DNA of 64,000 nucleotides from Rostratula benghalensis (taxonomy: Eukaryota > Chordata > Aves > Charadriiformes > Rostratulidae): positions 3,077,818 through 3,141,817 of the forward strand of contig VXAI01000028.1 in the NCBI GenBank assembly GCA_013399305.1, given 5' to 3'. Of this stretch, positions 33,996 through 46,840 are shown in pieces (the first letter of the stretch is position 1; the number at the start of each line of letters is the position of its first letter). The notes under the pieces were generated by a model. That model worked only from the letters and a program-made list of their open reading frames with translations, was not told where the DNA came from and ran no database searches. The position numbers were made by a program, and so were the translations under genes.

Positions 33996-35101
33996 CTGTT
34001 CTGCTGGCTTGCAAGAATTACAACAGCAATGATTTTGTGTGCTAGTACAGCTCTCGCGGACAGTGACGGATGATCGCTTGCTATCGTCTGTCATTGCTTC
34101 TTGCCATCAGATGCACTAGCTTGAAAAGAGCTCTCGGGGCAAATTTTGCCAGTCAGCCTACGAATGCATCCTGATAATGCTGAGAACTGATTGCTGCCTA
34201 AGGGTACAACTTGCTGCAGCTGCGGCTTTGATATTTATTTTGGAAGGAAAACTGTCTGACCTGTCAGCTCACAGTGGTATTGTAAGGGCCAGGCTGCACA
34301 TGGCCAAGAAATGGATATGGGCTATCTGTGTGGGGCTGGTAGTTGCCCCAGTGATTGTGGTAGGGAGATTATAGTTACCTCTCCTTTCATCAAGGAGGTC
34401 GGGGTTACTGTAATATGTTTCCCTAACAAGTTGTATGGGCACCAGAGATGGGGCTACTTCTTATAGCTTAGGCTTCCATCAGCCCTGTTAGTTAGGACTG
34501 TGGTGGACCTCTTCCTTCTTGAGAGTGGGTCTTTTCTCGGGACTATTGGCAAAGCAGATATACTCCCTTGTTTTGATAGTGGGGGTTTTTTTAATTATTT
34601 TTTCATACTTGATTCTGTAGGTGTATATAAAATTAAATAGGATAACTTGCAGAATCGGGCTATTTACTTGCAATATAAGGAAGACTTCTTGCACTAAATG
34701 GAATGCTTTCGGAAATCTTGAATGTCGTGTTTGGCTTCAGTTACAGTAATCAGGGGTAGGAATAGACATTAATATCTGCTTACTGTCATATAAGGCAGAG
34801 TGAACAATTCTGGTTTAAATCCAAACTTGCTTGGAGAAGATAAATATGATGTTATTTTATCTACATCTGTACTTTTCACTGTACTTACTAGTTGAGGTGA
34901 AGATGCAGTACTATAACCTTGACTGGCTTGAAGACATAGCCCGTATTCTAATGTGGATTAATAAAGTTATGTTCTGTTTACTTTGGAGATAAATCATGTG
35001 CTGCGTACTGTGTCTAGTTGTGCTTGGCTTTTTTCCCCAGAGACTAAAATGATATTCTGGAGTTTGAAATGTGAGACAAACAAAGACCTGTGTGCATGTG
35101 C

Positions 35102-35117
35102 TTTTTTTTTTTTTTTT
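35102..35117. repeat. Poly-T tract (T16)
   Basis: Sixteen consecutive T followed by CCTCCTC. A simple repeat. Confidence 0.9.
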
Positions 35118-36763
35118 CCTCCTCAACTCACAAGAAGTTAATATACCTGTGAAATGAATGATCTCCCAGAAGAGGCCTGAGAACGTCTTTGGCTAATATC
35201 ATTATGATACAAATGGCAGTGTTATCTCCAGAGATGCAGTTCCAGTCAGACAGCTGCTAATTAATAAACTACTGCGTAAATCAACAAGATGAGAAAAACT
35301 TACAATGTATTGCACGATCCTGTATGATCTGGAAATCTTTTTTTTAACTGTGCATTTTGTCAAACTCGTGTATGCTGATCACAAAGTAAATGATGAACCT
35401 TACTTGAAAAAGTCTTTTCCTGTTACATAAAGCATTCTTTTGACCTATCCCTTTCTTGGATGATTTCTGTGTCCTTTAGGCTTTCTTTCTATCTTACGTG
35501 CAGAGCAAGTGAATTATTAATGGTGTATGAGAGATGCCTCAGTAAGTCAGAAACTTGTTGAACTTGTGGAGTGACACATGGTATGGTGTTAGATGCTGAT
35601 CTTAGTGTGCTGGGGTAAGAAGGGGATGGAGGAATACTGCTTGTTACCTAGCAGTCTCAGAGCTTTATGCAGTCTTCTGGTTTATATCTGCTTCAAAATT
35701 GTATGCTGATGATAAACAGCTTTTGGAATTGAAATCTTATATGGGAAGGCAAATAACTAATGAATATTGCATTAAAGTGCAAAAAAGGCCCCCAAACCAA
35801 ACCCATCTAAAGCTCCCTTTGCAGACCACAGGGAGATAGCTTAGAGCATTTCATTTCAACTCCAGTATCTTTTTCAAATAGACAAGTCAAAATGTGTGGC
35901 TTTTAAATTTCAGAGTGAGATGAAGATGTATGGTTTCACAGTTGCCCAACTGGGCATTGGAAAGGTGTTTCACTGAAGTAGGAAAACATGTTTGGTTTTT
36001 GTTTTTTGTTGGTTTTTTTTAAGCAGGGAGTATTTTTTAAGTGGGTTCATGCTATGCATGCTGTCAGAATAGAATGCCAGTTATAAGGCTTGGTCTTTGA
36101 AGCTAAATTGGTTTCCAGAGACAAGCTTTCTTTGCACTTAGATTTGTGCCCAGATATTTTTTTCCTAGAATGTGATGATAGAGGAGTGTACCCCCTTCAC
36201 CAGCACACGTTGTGGTAGAATTTCATGCCCTCAGACTTTTGAACATTGTCTGGCCAGCTGCAAAAAATAGGGAAACAGATCACAGTGCAGGGTTTAGTGC
36301 TTTTGCTCAATCTGTGATCTTAATTTGGTGCCCTAGGAGTGTAACTAGAAGTGTTATTGTTTCATGGTGGTATTTTTTCAGATAATGTCTACGCAGGCTG
36401 TCCCCATTCTAAGCCTTTATTCTTGTGCTGCGTACTGCGAGGTATTGTTGATGAACGGCAAATCCTTCAGTTAGAATTCATCCATGCAAATTCATTCCCA
36501 TGGCTTAGGGGAAGCCACTAAATGCTCCCATCGAGTAGGCAGTGCTTGAAGATGTAGGTGAGACTGACGCCCAGACAACTCCCTACAGGCTTCTCCCTGG
36601 GGCATTAGACCTGGCAGAGGGAGATTAGCCTGGGTGATGTTGTCTCCATAGAGGAAGGATGAAACACACTGACAGGACTCTGTGGGTGGCAGAATTACTC
36701 TGTCAGTCTTCTGCCTCAAATTGAAAGTTGGCACAGCCTTGGTTTGTGACTGTGTCTAGAAGT

Positions 36764-37390
36764 ATCACAGAATCACAGACTATCAGGGATTGGAAGGGAC
36801 CTTGAAAGTTCATCTAGTCCAATCCCCCTGCCAGAGCAGGAACACCTAGATCAGGTCATACAGGAACGCGTTCAGGCAGGTTTTGAACATCTCCAGATAA
36901 GGAGACTCCACAACCTCTCTGGGCAACCAGTTCCAGTGTTTAATCACCCTCATAATGAAGAAGTTTTTCCTCATATTTAAGTGAACCTCCTGTGTTCCAG
37001 CTTGCATACCCATTACCCCTTGTCCTGTCATAGGCCATCACTGAGAAGAGCCTGGCTGCATCCTCCTGACACTCACCCTTTACATATTTATAAACATTAA
37101 TGAGGTCACCCCTCAGTCTCCTCTTCTCCAAGCTAAAGAGACCCAGCTCCCTCAGCCTTTCCTCCTATGGGAGATGCTCCACTCCCTTAATCATCTTTGT
37201 AGTCCTGCCCTAGACTCTCTCAAGCAGTTCCCTGTCCTTCTTGAAATGAGGGGCCCAGAACTGGACACAGTATTCCAGATGGGGTCTCACCAGGGCAGAG
37301 TAGAAGGGGAGGAGAACCTCTCTTGACCTACTGACCACACCCCCTCTAATGCACCCCAGGATGCCATTGGTCTTCTTGGCCACAAGGCAT
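36764..37390 (-). mobile_element. CR1 LINE 3' fragment, antisense to PLCB1
   Basis: On the minus strand this covers the last part of CR1 ORF2 and the 3' UTR. The 3' end is marked by ATCACAGAATCACAG (36764-36778), the complement of a CTGTGATTCTGTGAT-type terminal repeat, followed by the GGATTGGAAGGGACCTTGAA block. The terminal unit differs from that of the 28011 copy (ATTCTATGAT), so the two come from different CR1 subfamilies. The 5' break is near 37390, just after a GGCCACAAGG motif. It is about 630 bp, a typical size for a truncated CR1. Confidence 0.92.
36846..37390 (-). pseudogene. CR1 ORF2 C-terminal fragment
   Basis: The minus-strand frame 37210-37390 reads [20 protein letters not shown], then [15 protein letters not shown] and [11 protein letters not shown]. 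These are the hallmark residues after the RT thumb in CR1. A second frame (36846-37031) ends the protein with [20 protein letters not shown] and FKTCLNAFLYDLI. The frames between are shifted, so the fragment is non-functional. Confidence 0.9.
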
Positions 37391-40300
37391 CGTGTGCACA
37401 AAATGTGTTTAACATAGGTGACACTCTGAAATACATTTATTTTGTGGTGGATAAAAGTTATAGGCAAGTTGTGTAAGTATTTCCTTAGCATTAGGGTGGT
37501 GCTGATTTTTATGAAGTGTGGTGGCTGTGCTGTGCCATACACTGCGGGCACACGTGAGCTCGTTGGGCCTGCAGCATTTGGGTTAGCTCTGATCCAAAAG
37601 GTAGTACTGGAACTGGAACATGCTCTTCTGAGCATCCTTATTCCTGATGATAGAAAAGAGTAATTAATTTAGTGCACAGCTGTAGTATTAAAGGAGGATT
37701 CACTGTACCTCATGAATTCGGGGAGAGGAGAAGGGTAAGAAGGGTTTGCTTTTTTGCTTTTTTAAAATCCTGCTTCTCTTGGCATTCTTTCTGCAGCCTG
37801 CTTACCCTGTGCGTGACCAAGGGTGCTTCTTGTTGACTGATACTGTAGCTGTTGGCGTAACTCCTGCCTCTTCCAGCTGGCAGCCACGGGACAGGTTCTT
37901 CTCTGGGATCTGTCCTTCTGGCAGCAGCATTTCATTCTTTGGCAATTTAAAAGTCTATTAAAACAATGCAGTTATTGATGCAGATTTCCTCATCTCATGT
38001 AGCTGTCTAATCCTGGAGTGACATATCAAGTACTGTGTTGAATAATTTGAACTTTCCTTGCAAAACTGTCAATGCACTGGACCAACCTTCTTTTCTTCCT
38101 TGTAATCCTACAGAGATGTAGGAAGAGGAAGGTCTGATGAGGCAATATGGAACGTAATAAATGTTGGTAGATTATTTCAACCCTGACCCTATTTTTACTA
38201 GACTCTTTGTGAGTTTTCTGTTGTTTAATGAAACTTGGCTTCATCTGTCATTTGCCCTTCAGTAGAAAGGTGAGATGGGCCACCGGGCAGTCTCTAACAG
38301 AATCCTGGAATTCTCAGCCCCAAGGTAAATGTGGTTATTTCCTGCTGGCATCTCCTGGGAGACAGCACTTGTCTTCCTACCAAAGACTAATTTTTGCAGA
38401 GTGAAGGCTTTGTCTTGCTGCTTTGTGGCTGCGCAGAGAGCATTACAGGCTCCAGGGACTGTGAGATCAGATTTTCCTATCTGAGATGTTGGTGCAAAGT
38501 AACTTTTCAGTGTCACTGAAGATACTGCTGTACCATTGCTGCAGGAGCAGACAATGTTAAATTGTCTGGTGTGACCACTGTTTCTTCAAGCCCTTTAAGG
38601 GTAGGTAGAAATGCACTTTTAGAATGTGGAAAAAAACGTGTGTGCTTGGGCAACACTACTCTGAAACACTGATATCTTCATAGAGGTGTGTCTTCTGTGG
38701 CAGGGTATATTTTCTGGCTGTCTCACACCTATGTGGATAATCATTAGCTCTGTGTCTGAACCTTTTCCCGAGGGCATTCAGCTTCCTGTTTCTGCAGGTG
38801 AATAGCAATGAGGAATAATTTAGCAGAGGAAAGAAAGGATTTCTGCCAGCTGTATATAATCCACACCTGTTACTATGAGCATAATCATTAACTTGGCCTT
38901 TTAAAGTAACTGAAAATAATTATCAGCACAGAGGATATTAGGTGCTAACAAAACTTCCAGGCATGTTGACTTCTTTTAGAAGTGGTTTTATGTCTGATCA
39001 TGTGTAACCCTTGAGACTTGTTGAAACGTTTTGTGCTTAATGACACTGAACCTCTCTAGAAGTGTAAAGTTAAATAAGAAAATTTGTAATTCAGAGAATC
39101 ACTTAATTTGGTCATAATTTTTTGTTGTTATTGCTATCATTAATTTCCTCTGCAGCTCAGACAACTTCATTATGTAATTCTTTGCACTCTTGTGGACAGT
39201 GGAGTTGGGGAAACTATGAAACACACAAACTGCCATTGCATAAGCATTGCTGGCAGCAAGCAAATTTAAAGGGTTGCACAGGTGGTACTGCAGCCGCTTT
39301 AATGTACAAGTGGAGTTGCATTTGGTAGTAAATTCTGTGCTGAAATTACACCATAGAAGTAGAGCATTTGTGGAAAATGCAGTGATTTTAGCTTTTCTAG
39401 TGTTGTTGTCCTTGGAGAAATAAAAAGAGACATTGGAGATATGAATGAATGAATTTTTTTATTTTTGGATGGCATATAGAATTATTTAAACTTTCTTGAA
39501 AATGGGGAGAGCAGTCTTGGGTTTAAATCTCGTTCATGATTCATCCTCTGTTAGTTTGAAGGGAAAACGACTTCATTGTGTGATTATAGAAGTAATATCA
39601 TTTGCTGTGTGAGCTGGTAGAACTTGCAAAGCTTGGGAAGCAGCCCACTGTATCAACTGAAGAAAATGCTAGAATGAGTGTACTCACTTATTTTTAGGAT
39701 GAATGACCTGTTGGTTTACAATGGCAGGGAGATTAAAACTGAAGCTGGGTCCTGGGAAAAGTGAAAGCCATGAATTTAAACTGTGGAGAGCAGTCACGTG
39801 CATGAGGTACATCTTGTGGATTGCCACTTTTTCATGTCAATGTGGGACAGAATCACCCTGATAATCTAATGCTATTTCTGTGCAATGTCCCGAAATGTAG
39901 CTCTTGCGTACTGCAAAGTTGGTGGTTTATGCTAGCTATTGTGTGTTTGGAAGCAGTAATTCCACTTCGAAAGTTTCTTAGCAAATTTGGGCCACTGCTG
40001 CAATCTATGTGTTTGATGAAGACAAGTAGCAATAATAGGGAGAAAAGTTGACTTTCTCTTGTGATTGACTGAAGTTACTAATGAACATAAATTTATATCA
40101 CTAAAGCTGACAGAAACATAATCTGATGTCTTGTCAAGTTCATTGGCATTACTTTGCAAGAGACTGATTTAAAGTTCTCAGGAAAAAAATCACCTGTAAT
40201 TCTATTAATGTGAAACCTACAGCATTTGACTTTAACTGATCAAATAATAATTGCTGAAAATGTCCCTTGATGCATTTAACTAGCCTTAATACTGTAAGTT

Positions 40301-40929
40301 TTTTGTATTTTTAAGGCAAAATGTCCACTTAAAAGAATTCTTAACTTGGACCTGCAAAAGTGAGAAAATTCCTGGCTGCAGCTGAATGCATGAAACTTAA
40401 ATTCTTCAAGGTGTTTAGAGAGTACAACTACTGTGGCAAATAATACTGAGTCCTTTTGAAATATTAAAGCTTTTATAGATGGGTCTATAAGAACTAAAGC
40501 AAATACTTTGCTTTTGGAGTTGAATATTAATTTGATGTTAGCAGGCATCTCATTAGTTAGAAAATACTTCTAAAACCTCATTTTTAAATTGTGTGAGTCA
40601 ACAGAGTTATTCCATTATTTTGTGTTGGCTGCTGCCTGAGATTTGGGAAATGCTGGGCTGTAATATTTGTTTCGTTTATGAAAATATACAGGTCAGGTGC
40701 AATAATAAAAATTTGTTTAGAAGAGTTTAGTATTGACATTTAAAGTAGCTTTAATAGAACTCATAGAGGAATCTTGTTTTATAAGATGCACTTTGATACT
40801 TGTGATTGTTTTCAAAGCTTAAGCTCTGGTATGGTGTCATGTACTGTAAAATTCCAGGATTTTTAATGCCGTCCTTGAAAAGTCATAGCTAACCTTTATT
40901 CAACAGATGTAAGATTGAGTCTGTCTCTA

Positions 40930-41045
40930 ATAGGGGTTCCGTCCTTCAGATGAAATATTAAACCAAGGTCCCTTTTGCCGTGAAGAAATAGTTCCTTCAG
41001 AAAGGGCAAGTTATAACCTTGGTGAATGGGCTAAGAGTCCCCCTG
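40930..41045 (+). repeat. Ancient vertebrate LINE/SINE tail-like relic
   Basis: TCCTTCAGATGAAATATTAA, then ACCAAGGTCCC, and later AAAGGGCAAGTTATAACCTT followed by GGTGAATGGGC, follow the order of a segment recurring in many vertebrate genomes: 'cttcggatgagacgttaaaccgaggtcc' followed by 'agagtaggggtgttaaccccggtgtcctggcc'. I believe it belongs to an old L2/L3 or CORE-type tail, but the exact family is not certain. Confidence 0.5.
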
Positions 41046-44000
41046 TCAGGTTGTAACGTTCAAGGCTGCACGACAAATAATACAGTGCTGTACCCCTGCT
41101 CTCTTCCAGTCCAAGCTGTAAACTAATTGCATGCTTGGGAGAATGGGATCCTGACTTGTGCCTGGGTATCCCATGCCCCTGCAATGCAAATAATCCACTT
41201 TTTTTGGTAGCAGTCTAGTATATGTTCAATATTTAAGGCTTCAAGCAAAATATAAAGAGCTCCTTTAATAGTTACCATCTAAATCCTGGTTTTGTTGGCT
41301 ATTACGCCAGCACTATACATTTAGAAACCAGTGGAAGTTCAGGATGAGATTTATTTTTTTTTTAGTGCCTACCAGAAAGAAATTCAGGAAGTAATTAGTT
41401 GGAAGGTGTAGTAGTGTATGGCATTGGGGAGAAACCTTGGAACTCATCCAGCATTTCCGTATAATCATTACCCAAATGATATTTCAAGAATGAAAACATT
41501 TTTCTGGTTCATGCAATGGTTTTGCTTTTTCCCTTTTCCCTAATGTCAGCTTTTCCATTAGATTCAATATATATTTCTGATTATAAAGCTTGCTATTGTA
41601 TTTTTTGTAGAGAAGAATAGTAAACAAGTAACTCTTCTGTTATATATCATCTCTAGAAGTTTCTGCCATCTGAGTCTTCAACTTGTTTTACTACATGTAT
41701 TTGCTTGTGTTGAATTTGTTCCAGCTCTTCATTTCCCAGGGCCTATAAAACTGGTGAAATTCCCTGGGAAAGGATTGTTTTGGGTACATAAACATACTGT
41801 CAAGTTTTGTAGAGCTCAGGAAAAGCAGGCACTTAAAAACTCTAAGAGTATGTAGGGTGCTCATGTACCTTCCCCTAGGCAGAGTATGGTGTTGGGACAT
41901 CAGAAGACTTGTTTTTTCAGAGATTAAGTCTTCCCCAACAGTTGTATCCATGTTGATGAAGTCAGGAGAAACCAGCTCTGCTATTAGTTCCTGGACAATA
42001 TGTATTTACCTTCTAGAAAAGTTACGCAATAAATAAAGCAAGACTTGTCTGGCCAAGGTTGATGGAAAGTTCCAAAGGAAACGTCTGTGTATGGTTAGTG
42101 TTTTTGTTAAAATTTTTGTTGCACTTGCTAAAAGAGAAGTAGACAAGTAAACATACAAGACAAGCTTAAGTTAGGCTAAACATAGAGATTTATTTCCCAA
42201 TTAATCAGATATTTATTATGAAATGTGTAATTTGCAAGTACTTTTTGCAAGATAAACAATAGTTGCCAGGGAAAACAGCAAATTTAAGTGTATTCGCTAC
42301 TGTCCCAGACATTCCGTTTTCCAACTTGCATATTGTCTATAAGCCAGTGACCAAACCTTAACGTGACATGCTAATTTAAAGAGTGTGTTTTGTCTTTTTT
42401 GTGTTTGCCAGTTCCTCAGTTTGGCCAAGCCAGCCCTGTTTTTTCCTGTGAGTCTTCTGCACATGGCTGTGCAGCCAGTGTCTGTCTCCAGCTGGCCCCA
42501 TCAGACATCTATGCATGTCCAATGATGTATTGGGCATATTGTGCTGGTAGCATCAGCTGGGGAGGATGGGCTCTCAATTGGAGTGGGGTGAGTGGACCCC
42601 CACCCAGTCATCCCTCTGAGCATGCTTACAGGGAGAACCTCCAGCGTGTATGAGTCTGTCTGTCTGTCTCTTCACCAGGGTGTGGTGAAGAGCTCTGTTC
42701 AGGCAGACATTTCCTTTAAGGTTCTCAATTCCAAATAATGAGGAATCAGAGGGGAAATTATTTGTATGCCCCAAAGGCAGGATCTGTGACCAGGAGTAAC
42801 CATTGCAATGCAGAAAAATGTAGCTCATTGGCTCTGTGTTGAGGGCTGCCAAATCTCTGCAAGAACAGGGAAGGTGTTCTTTCAATTGTGTTTGTGTGTG
42901 ATGGTGCTGGGAACTGTGGCTGTTTGCTTGTTTGCTTTCAATAGTGGTAACTGAGATTTGCAGAAAGGCAGTTACTCTTAGTAAAAATTGTTTTTGCTGA
43001 GAACCCTATTAGAAATTGCCATAAAAGTCAGTGTGCTTTTAAGTCCTCTGTCTTTTCACCACCCTTCTGCCACTTTATTATTTACAGAGTCTTTCCCAAG
43101 AACCCTCTTGAGATCCCACCCTTGCATGTCTTGTATGTGTAAAAGTGCTGGAGAAACAGCACACATGTCCAAAGCATGGTGCTTTTTGCTTTTTCTAGTC
43201 TTTACCATGCTGAGTGAGGAAAGGAGTCATCTTTTACAGGGCTTTTGATAAGCTTTTGGGAAGATGTGACTTCACTGATGTCCTTTAAAGTGGTTTTCCA
43301 AAAGAATGAACTTTGAGATAATTGGAGCTTGAAAATTAAGTGCTTGTCTTCCAGATAGCATGTCTGAAATATATGTCTATGTTCAGAGAGCAATACCTCA
43401 AATGCTTAACATTTTAAAATGCCATTGTAAATAAACAGTCCTTGGAAGTGTTTGCTGGAAATGTTGCTGCCACATTAAGGTAAAAATCATCTGCCAGGAT
43501 GTCTTATTTGAGTGACAGGGAGAATGACTATGGCTTTTTTTGAGACCTGAAAGGCTTGTTTCCATTCTCAAGCAGTAAAAAGACGTGGCTCCATGCACCA
43601 AAGTGCCCACAAGTGGCAAATTTACCATGTGCTGAGAAAGGGAAGGTAAAAAGAATCGCAGAGACGCTTGTCTCTTTGCAGTCTATGGGGTAAGCAATGG
43701 AACAGGAACTCCTGGGGCACTATGAATAGGGAATTCCTTCTGGAATATTTTCAGAGGGTTCAATAAACCACACAGGGAATTTATGGGAAGTCGGGGTGGG
43801 GAAAATGTGATTTTTTTAACAGCTTGAAGAGCATTAAGGAAACAACGCAAAGAAAGGCGTAATGCATATTAAATACAGGGGAGCAGAGCCTGGGATGATC
43901 ACTAGAAAAGGCACCCATTGCTGATGTTACTTTCTGAATTAATTAGAGAGGGAAATGGAGCTCTTGCGAATGTCAGGACTTTTGTCACTACATCTTTTTG

Positions 44001-46734
44001 ACCAGCAGAAAACGCTCTCTGTCTCCTGAGTCATTTAGGTGGATTTCAGGTATTTTGTAATAATTTTAGCAGGTCTTTTTATAACAAGGCAATTGATGGC
44101 ACAGGTTCTACTTGGAGATTTCCAGATAACTTTCCAAGTCAAAATGGTAGAAATAATTGTTTAATTTAACATAAAATTGTTGCTACTCTGTGAACAGAGT
44201 AGTCACAAATATCTTTGCTTATTTGATAGCTCAGGCTACAAATACAAAACTCTTACTCCTCTGAGCAGTATGCTCTATTGTTTGTATCTGTAATACTGAG
44301 CAGTGCCAGAATCAAGTTTATAATGTGTATCCTCAAGTACTTTGAACAGTGTTTGAGTTCTTATTTACTGGAAGATAAGTGCTCCTTGAGTGTCTACAAA
44401 CTTGGAATGGATGTGGAGTACCAGATTTAATGCAGCCTTGTACCGACACTAATAATATTGTTGAGCTATTGGGCATTAGTGTGGCTCAAATGCCTTCTTG
44501 CTCTTTTTCTGCACACTCTCACTACAGCACAGTAAATGTCAGTAATTATCCTCACATTATTTTAAATGCCATTGCTAAGGCCAAGTGTCTTAAACTGCCA
44601 GTTTGACTTAAAGATATTGTAGTTACATTTTAGGCTAAAAGGAAATAAATGACCTGTGGATCTATGAAAGTTTAAGTAAGCGATTTGCTTCACCAGCATC
44701 TAGAATCTCATTTATCCTCTTGTGTACCTTCAAATAAATATTAATACTTGCAATACAGTTTTTTACCTTTATGAAGACGTCTATTTTATATAAGAGACAA
44801 TAATGATTTAGAATGCTGAAGTCAAAACCTGAAGTTTTAGTAGATGTTACTTCCAAGATTACCATTCTGACTTTTCTACAAGTTTTGTTTTTGAGGAAGA
44901 AATATGCTAATAGAAATCCTGAGGAGACTTCTATGTGAAGCAAAACACTGGCTATGCTCAGTTGTCTGTCTGGTTTCGTATGGTGTATCAAGAGCATGTT
45001 CCTCGAGTGTTCCCAGACTCTGAACGTCCTGGTGATAGTAAGGCTCATTCTACTCAGAAAATGCACAGATACACTCACCTCTGTGTGTTACTTCGGCCAT
45101 CCCAATGAAGGTTGGTGAAAAGTAAGCATGACTTTTTCAACTGCTCCCTGCCGTGTTGGGTGATCTAATGTGATATGTATGTTCGTATTTAAGAGCAAGT
45201 GCTTTTAGGCAGGCAAGACAGGTAGGATGTTAGTTTTCTTTGGGAAAAAGAAATTAGTTTTCTTTTCTAGAAACTGTGAGGACTGGGGGCAGGTACCAAG
45301 TGAGGTGCTGATTAGGTAAGAAAAGAAACCCTGATTTCTGAGGAGGATGGAGAGGGACAGCCACATTTGACTGCAGGAATGGTGAGTTCTGCAAGCTGTT
45401 GTCTGTTGGAGCAATGGTGTCAAAGTGCACTTGGAAAATTACATTGGGATTTTTATTTTGTAATATCTAGCAGGGGTGCTTCCACTTCACCTTCAATAAG
45501 TAGTTAGATGCCTTTGGCAGAATGGAATTACATTTCTATCATTAATGTTCTGGATTAAAAATCTTACTTCATCAACAGCAATCACTTTCAGATTTTTTTC
45601 CAATATACAACCTAGGTGACAAGTTAGAGGAAGGAAATGAAGAATACAGAAAAGATGTGGAGTATTGTGGAGACTGCTTGCAATGGAGGAGATGACTACT
45701 GAATCTTAACTGACGAGTTTTTGTCTTCTGCTTCTGTCATGGCTACTCTCTAAGCCAGTCTATATTTGAGTTTCAGTTCATGTTCTAAGTTTCTAGCAAC
45801 TACTCTTTCACTTGGGACACAGACCAATCTTGGCCTTTTAAGTGTACCTATTTTATCTTTAAAAAGATAAAGTCTGTTGCCTGGCCTGCCTCACACTTCT
45901 AAGCCATAATTTAGTTCTTTCCTGTGTTAGTAAGAGCAGCTCAAAAGAGCATTGTCATTGTTTTCTCCATGCAGTGTGAAATTCTTTGCCATTATATGCA
46001 GCTATAATATTAGTAACACAAAGTCTTCAAATATGTCAAACTGGTGAATCCACTTCCATGTTATCATAATTCTAGATGACTCTGATCCCTAAAGGAAGGA
46101 ATTGACTGTTTTGCAAATTCATGTCCTGTTATTGTGTCCAGGGGGATGAAGGTTTGGTTGTTTGGATGAAGGATGAGGTTTTGGTAGCACATGTGTATGT
46201 GTTGATTGTTATTCTTTGGTTTCTTTTGCTTGTTCCCCTACTGTGTTCAGAGTAGACGTGCTGCTCATAATGGGTACAGGGTGTCATCAGTTCATCACCT
46301 TAGAAATATCTTAAATGCCATTTTGGATGTAGACTGATGACAGAGATCTAGTCCAGTGGCGTAGCAAGAACTAGATTAGAGCCTCACCTAAGCTAGTTTT
46401 AAGCATAGGAGTTATTCCATTTGGAGCTAATACTACAGTATTTACGTCCAATGCTTCCTAGGATTGGTGAAAAGCGACACGTTCCTGGTATTTACTCTCA
46501 TAAGCTATTTGTTCCTGTGACTTACTCTGTAACCTTCCTGGTGCTTCTGCAGGGAGCTGCAGTACCTGTACAGGGTTCAGGGTCTCACTGCCAGAGCTCA
46601 ACACTGCCCACTGTCATGTTCAATGAGACTTTAATGTTGTGAAGCTTATTTTTCCCCACTACCTGGTTCAGAAAAGGGAAAACCACTGAACTTCTTTACT
46701 GCACCTAAACTCCAGGGTTTTAAGCATCTCATGT

Positions 46735-46760
46735 TCAGTCCATTTACTTCAATGGCATGG
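46735..46760. repeat. Old-repeat core motif
   Basis: CAGTCCATTTACTTCAATGG resembles the 'cagtccattgacttcaatgg' core of the ancient repeat suspected elsewhere in the window. It is a short match only. Confidence 0.3.
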
Positions 46761-46840
46761 TATGTCCTTGCCAAATTATGTTAATTGTCTGATAGCTTCC
46801 AGAATACTAACTTCGGAGGGAAGGAGACTACCGTGTTGCA

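Larger units (their letters stand above)
30656..36763 (+). other. PLCB1: PLCB1 intron 2, between the two CR1 copies
   Basis: Non-coding AT-rich DNA. It contains an old-repeat fragment at 32180-32240, a T21 tract (33975-33995), a T16 tract (35102-35117) and short A/C or G/T low-complexity tracts at 35781-35810 and 35991-36020. The frame at 33876-34073 exists only because the T21 tract encodes phenylalanine. No exon or RNA gene was recognised. Confidence 0.75.
37391..46840 (+). other. PLCB1: PLCB1 intron 2, middle part
   Basis: Non-coding AT-rich DNA with no recognised exon. Relics seen: an old vertebrate LINE/SINE-tail-like segment at about 40930-41045, a possible MIR phrase (CTTGGGTTTAAATCTCGTTC, 39516-39535) and an old-repeat core at 46735-46760. 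Short open frames (for example 44662-45078 minus, 138 codons) lie in AT-rich sequence and match no family. Confidence 0.7.

Noticed and set aside
33876..34073. 65-codon frame with a run of phenylalanines
   Set aside because: It is produced by the T21 tract. It is not a membrane protein.
44662..45078. 138-codon minus-strand frame
   Set aside because: AT-rich intronic sequence with no recognisable domain and no support from neighbouring signals.
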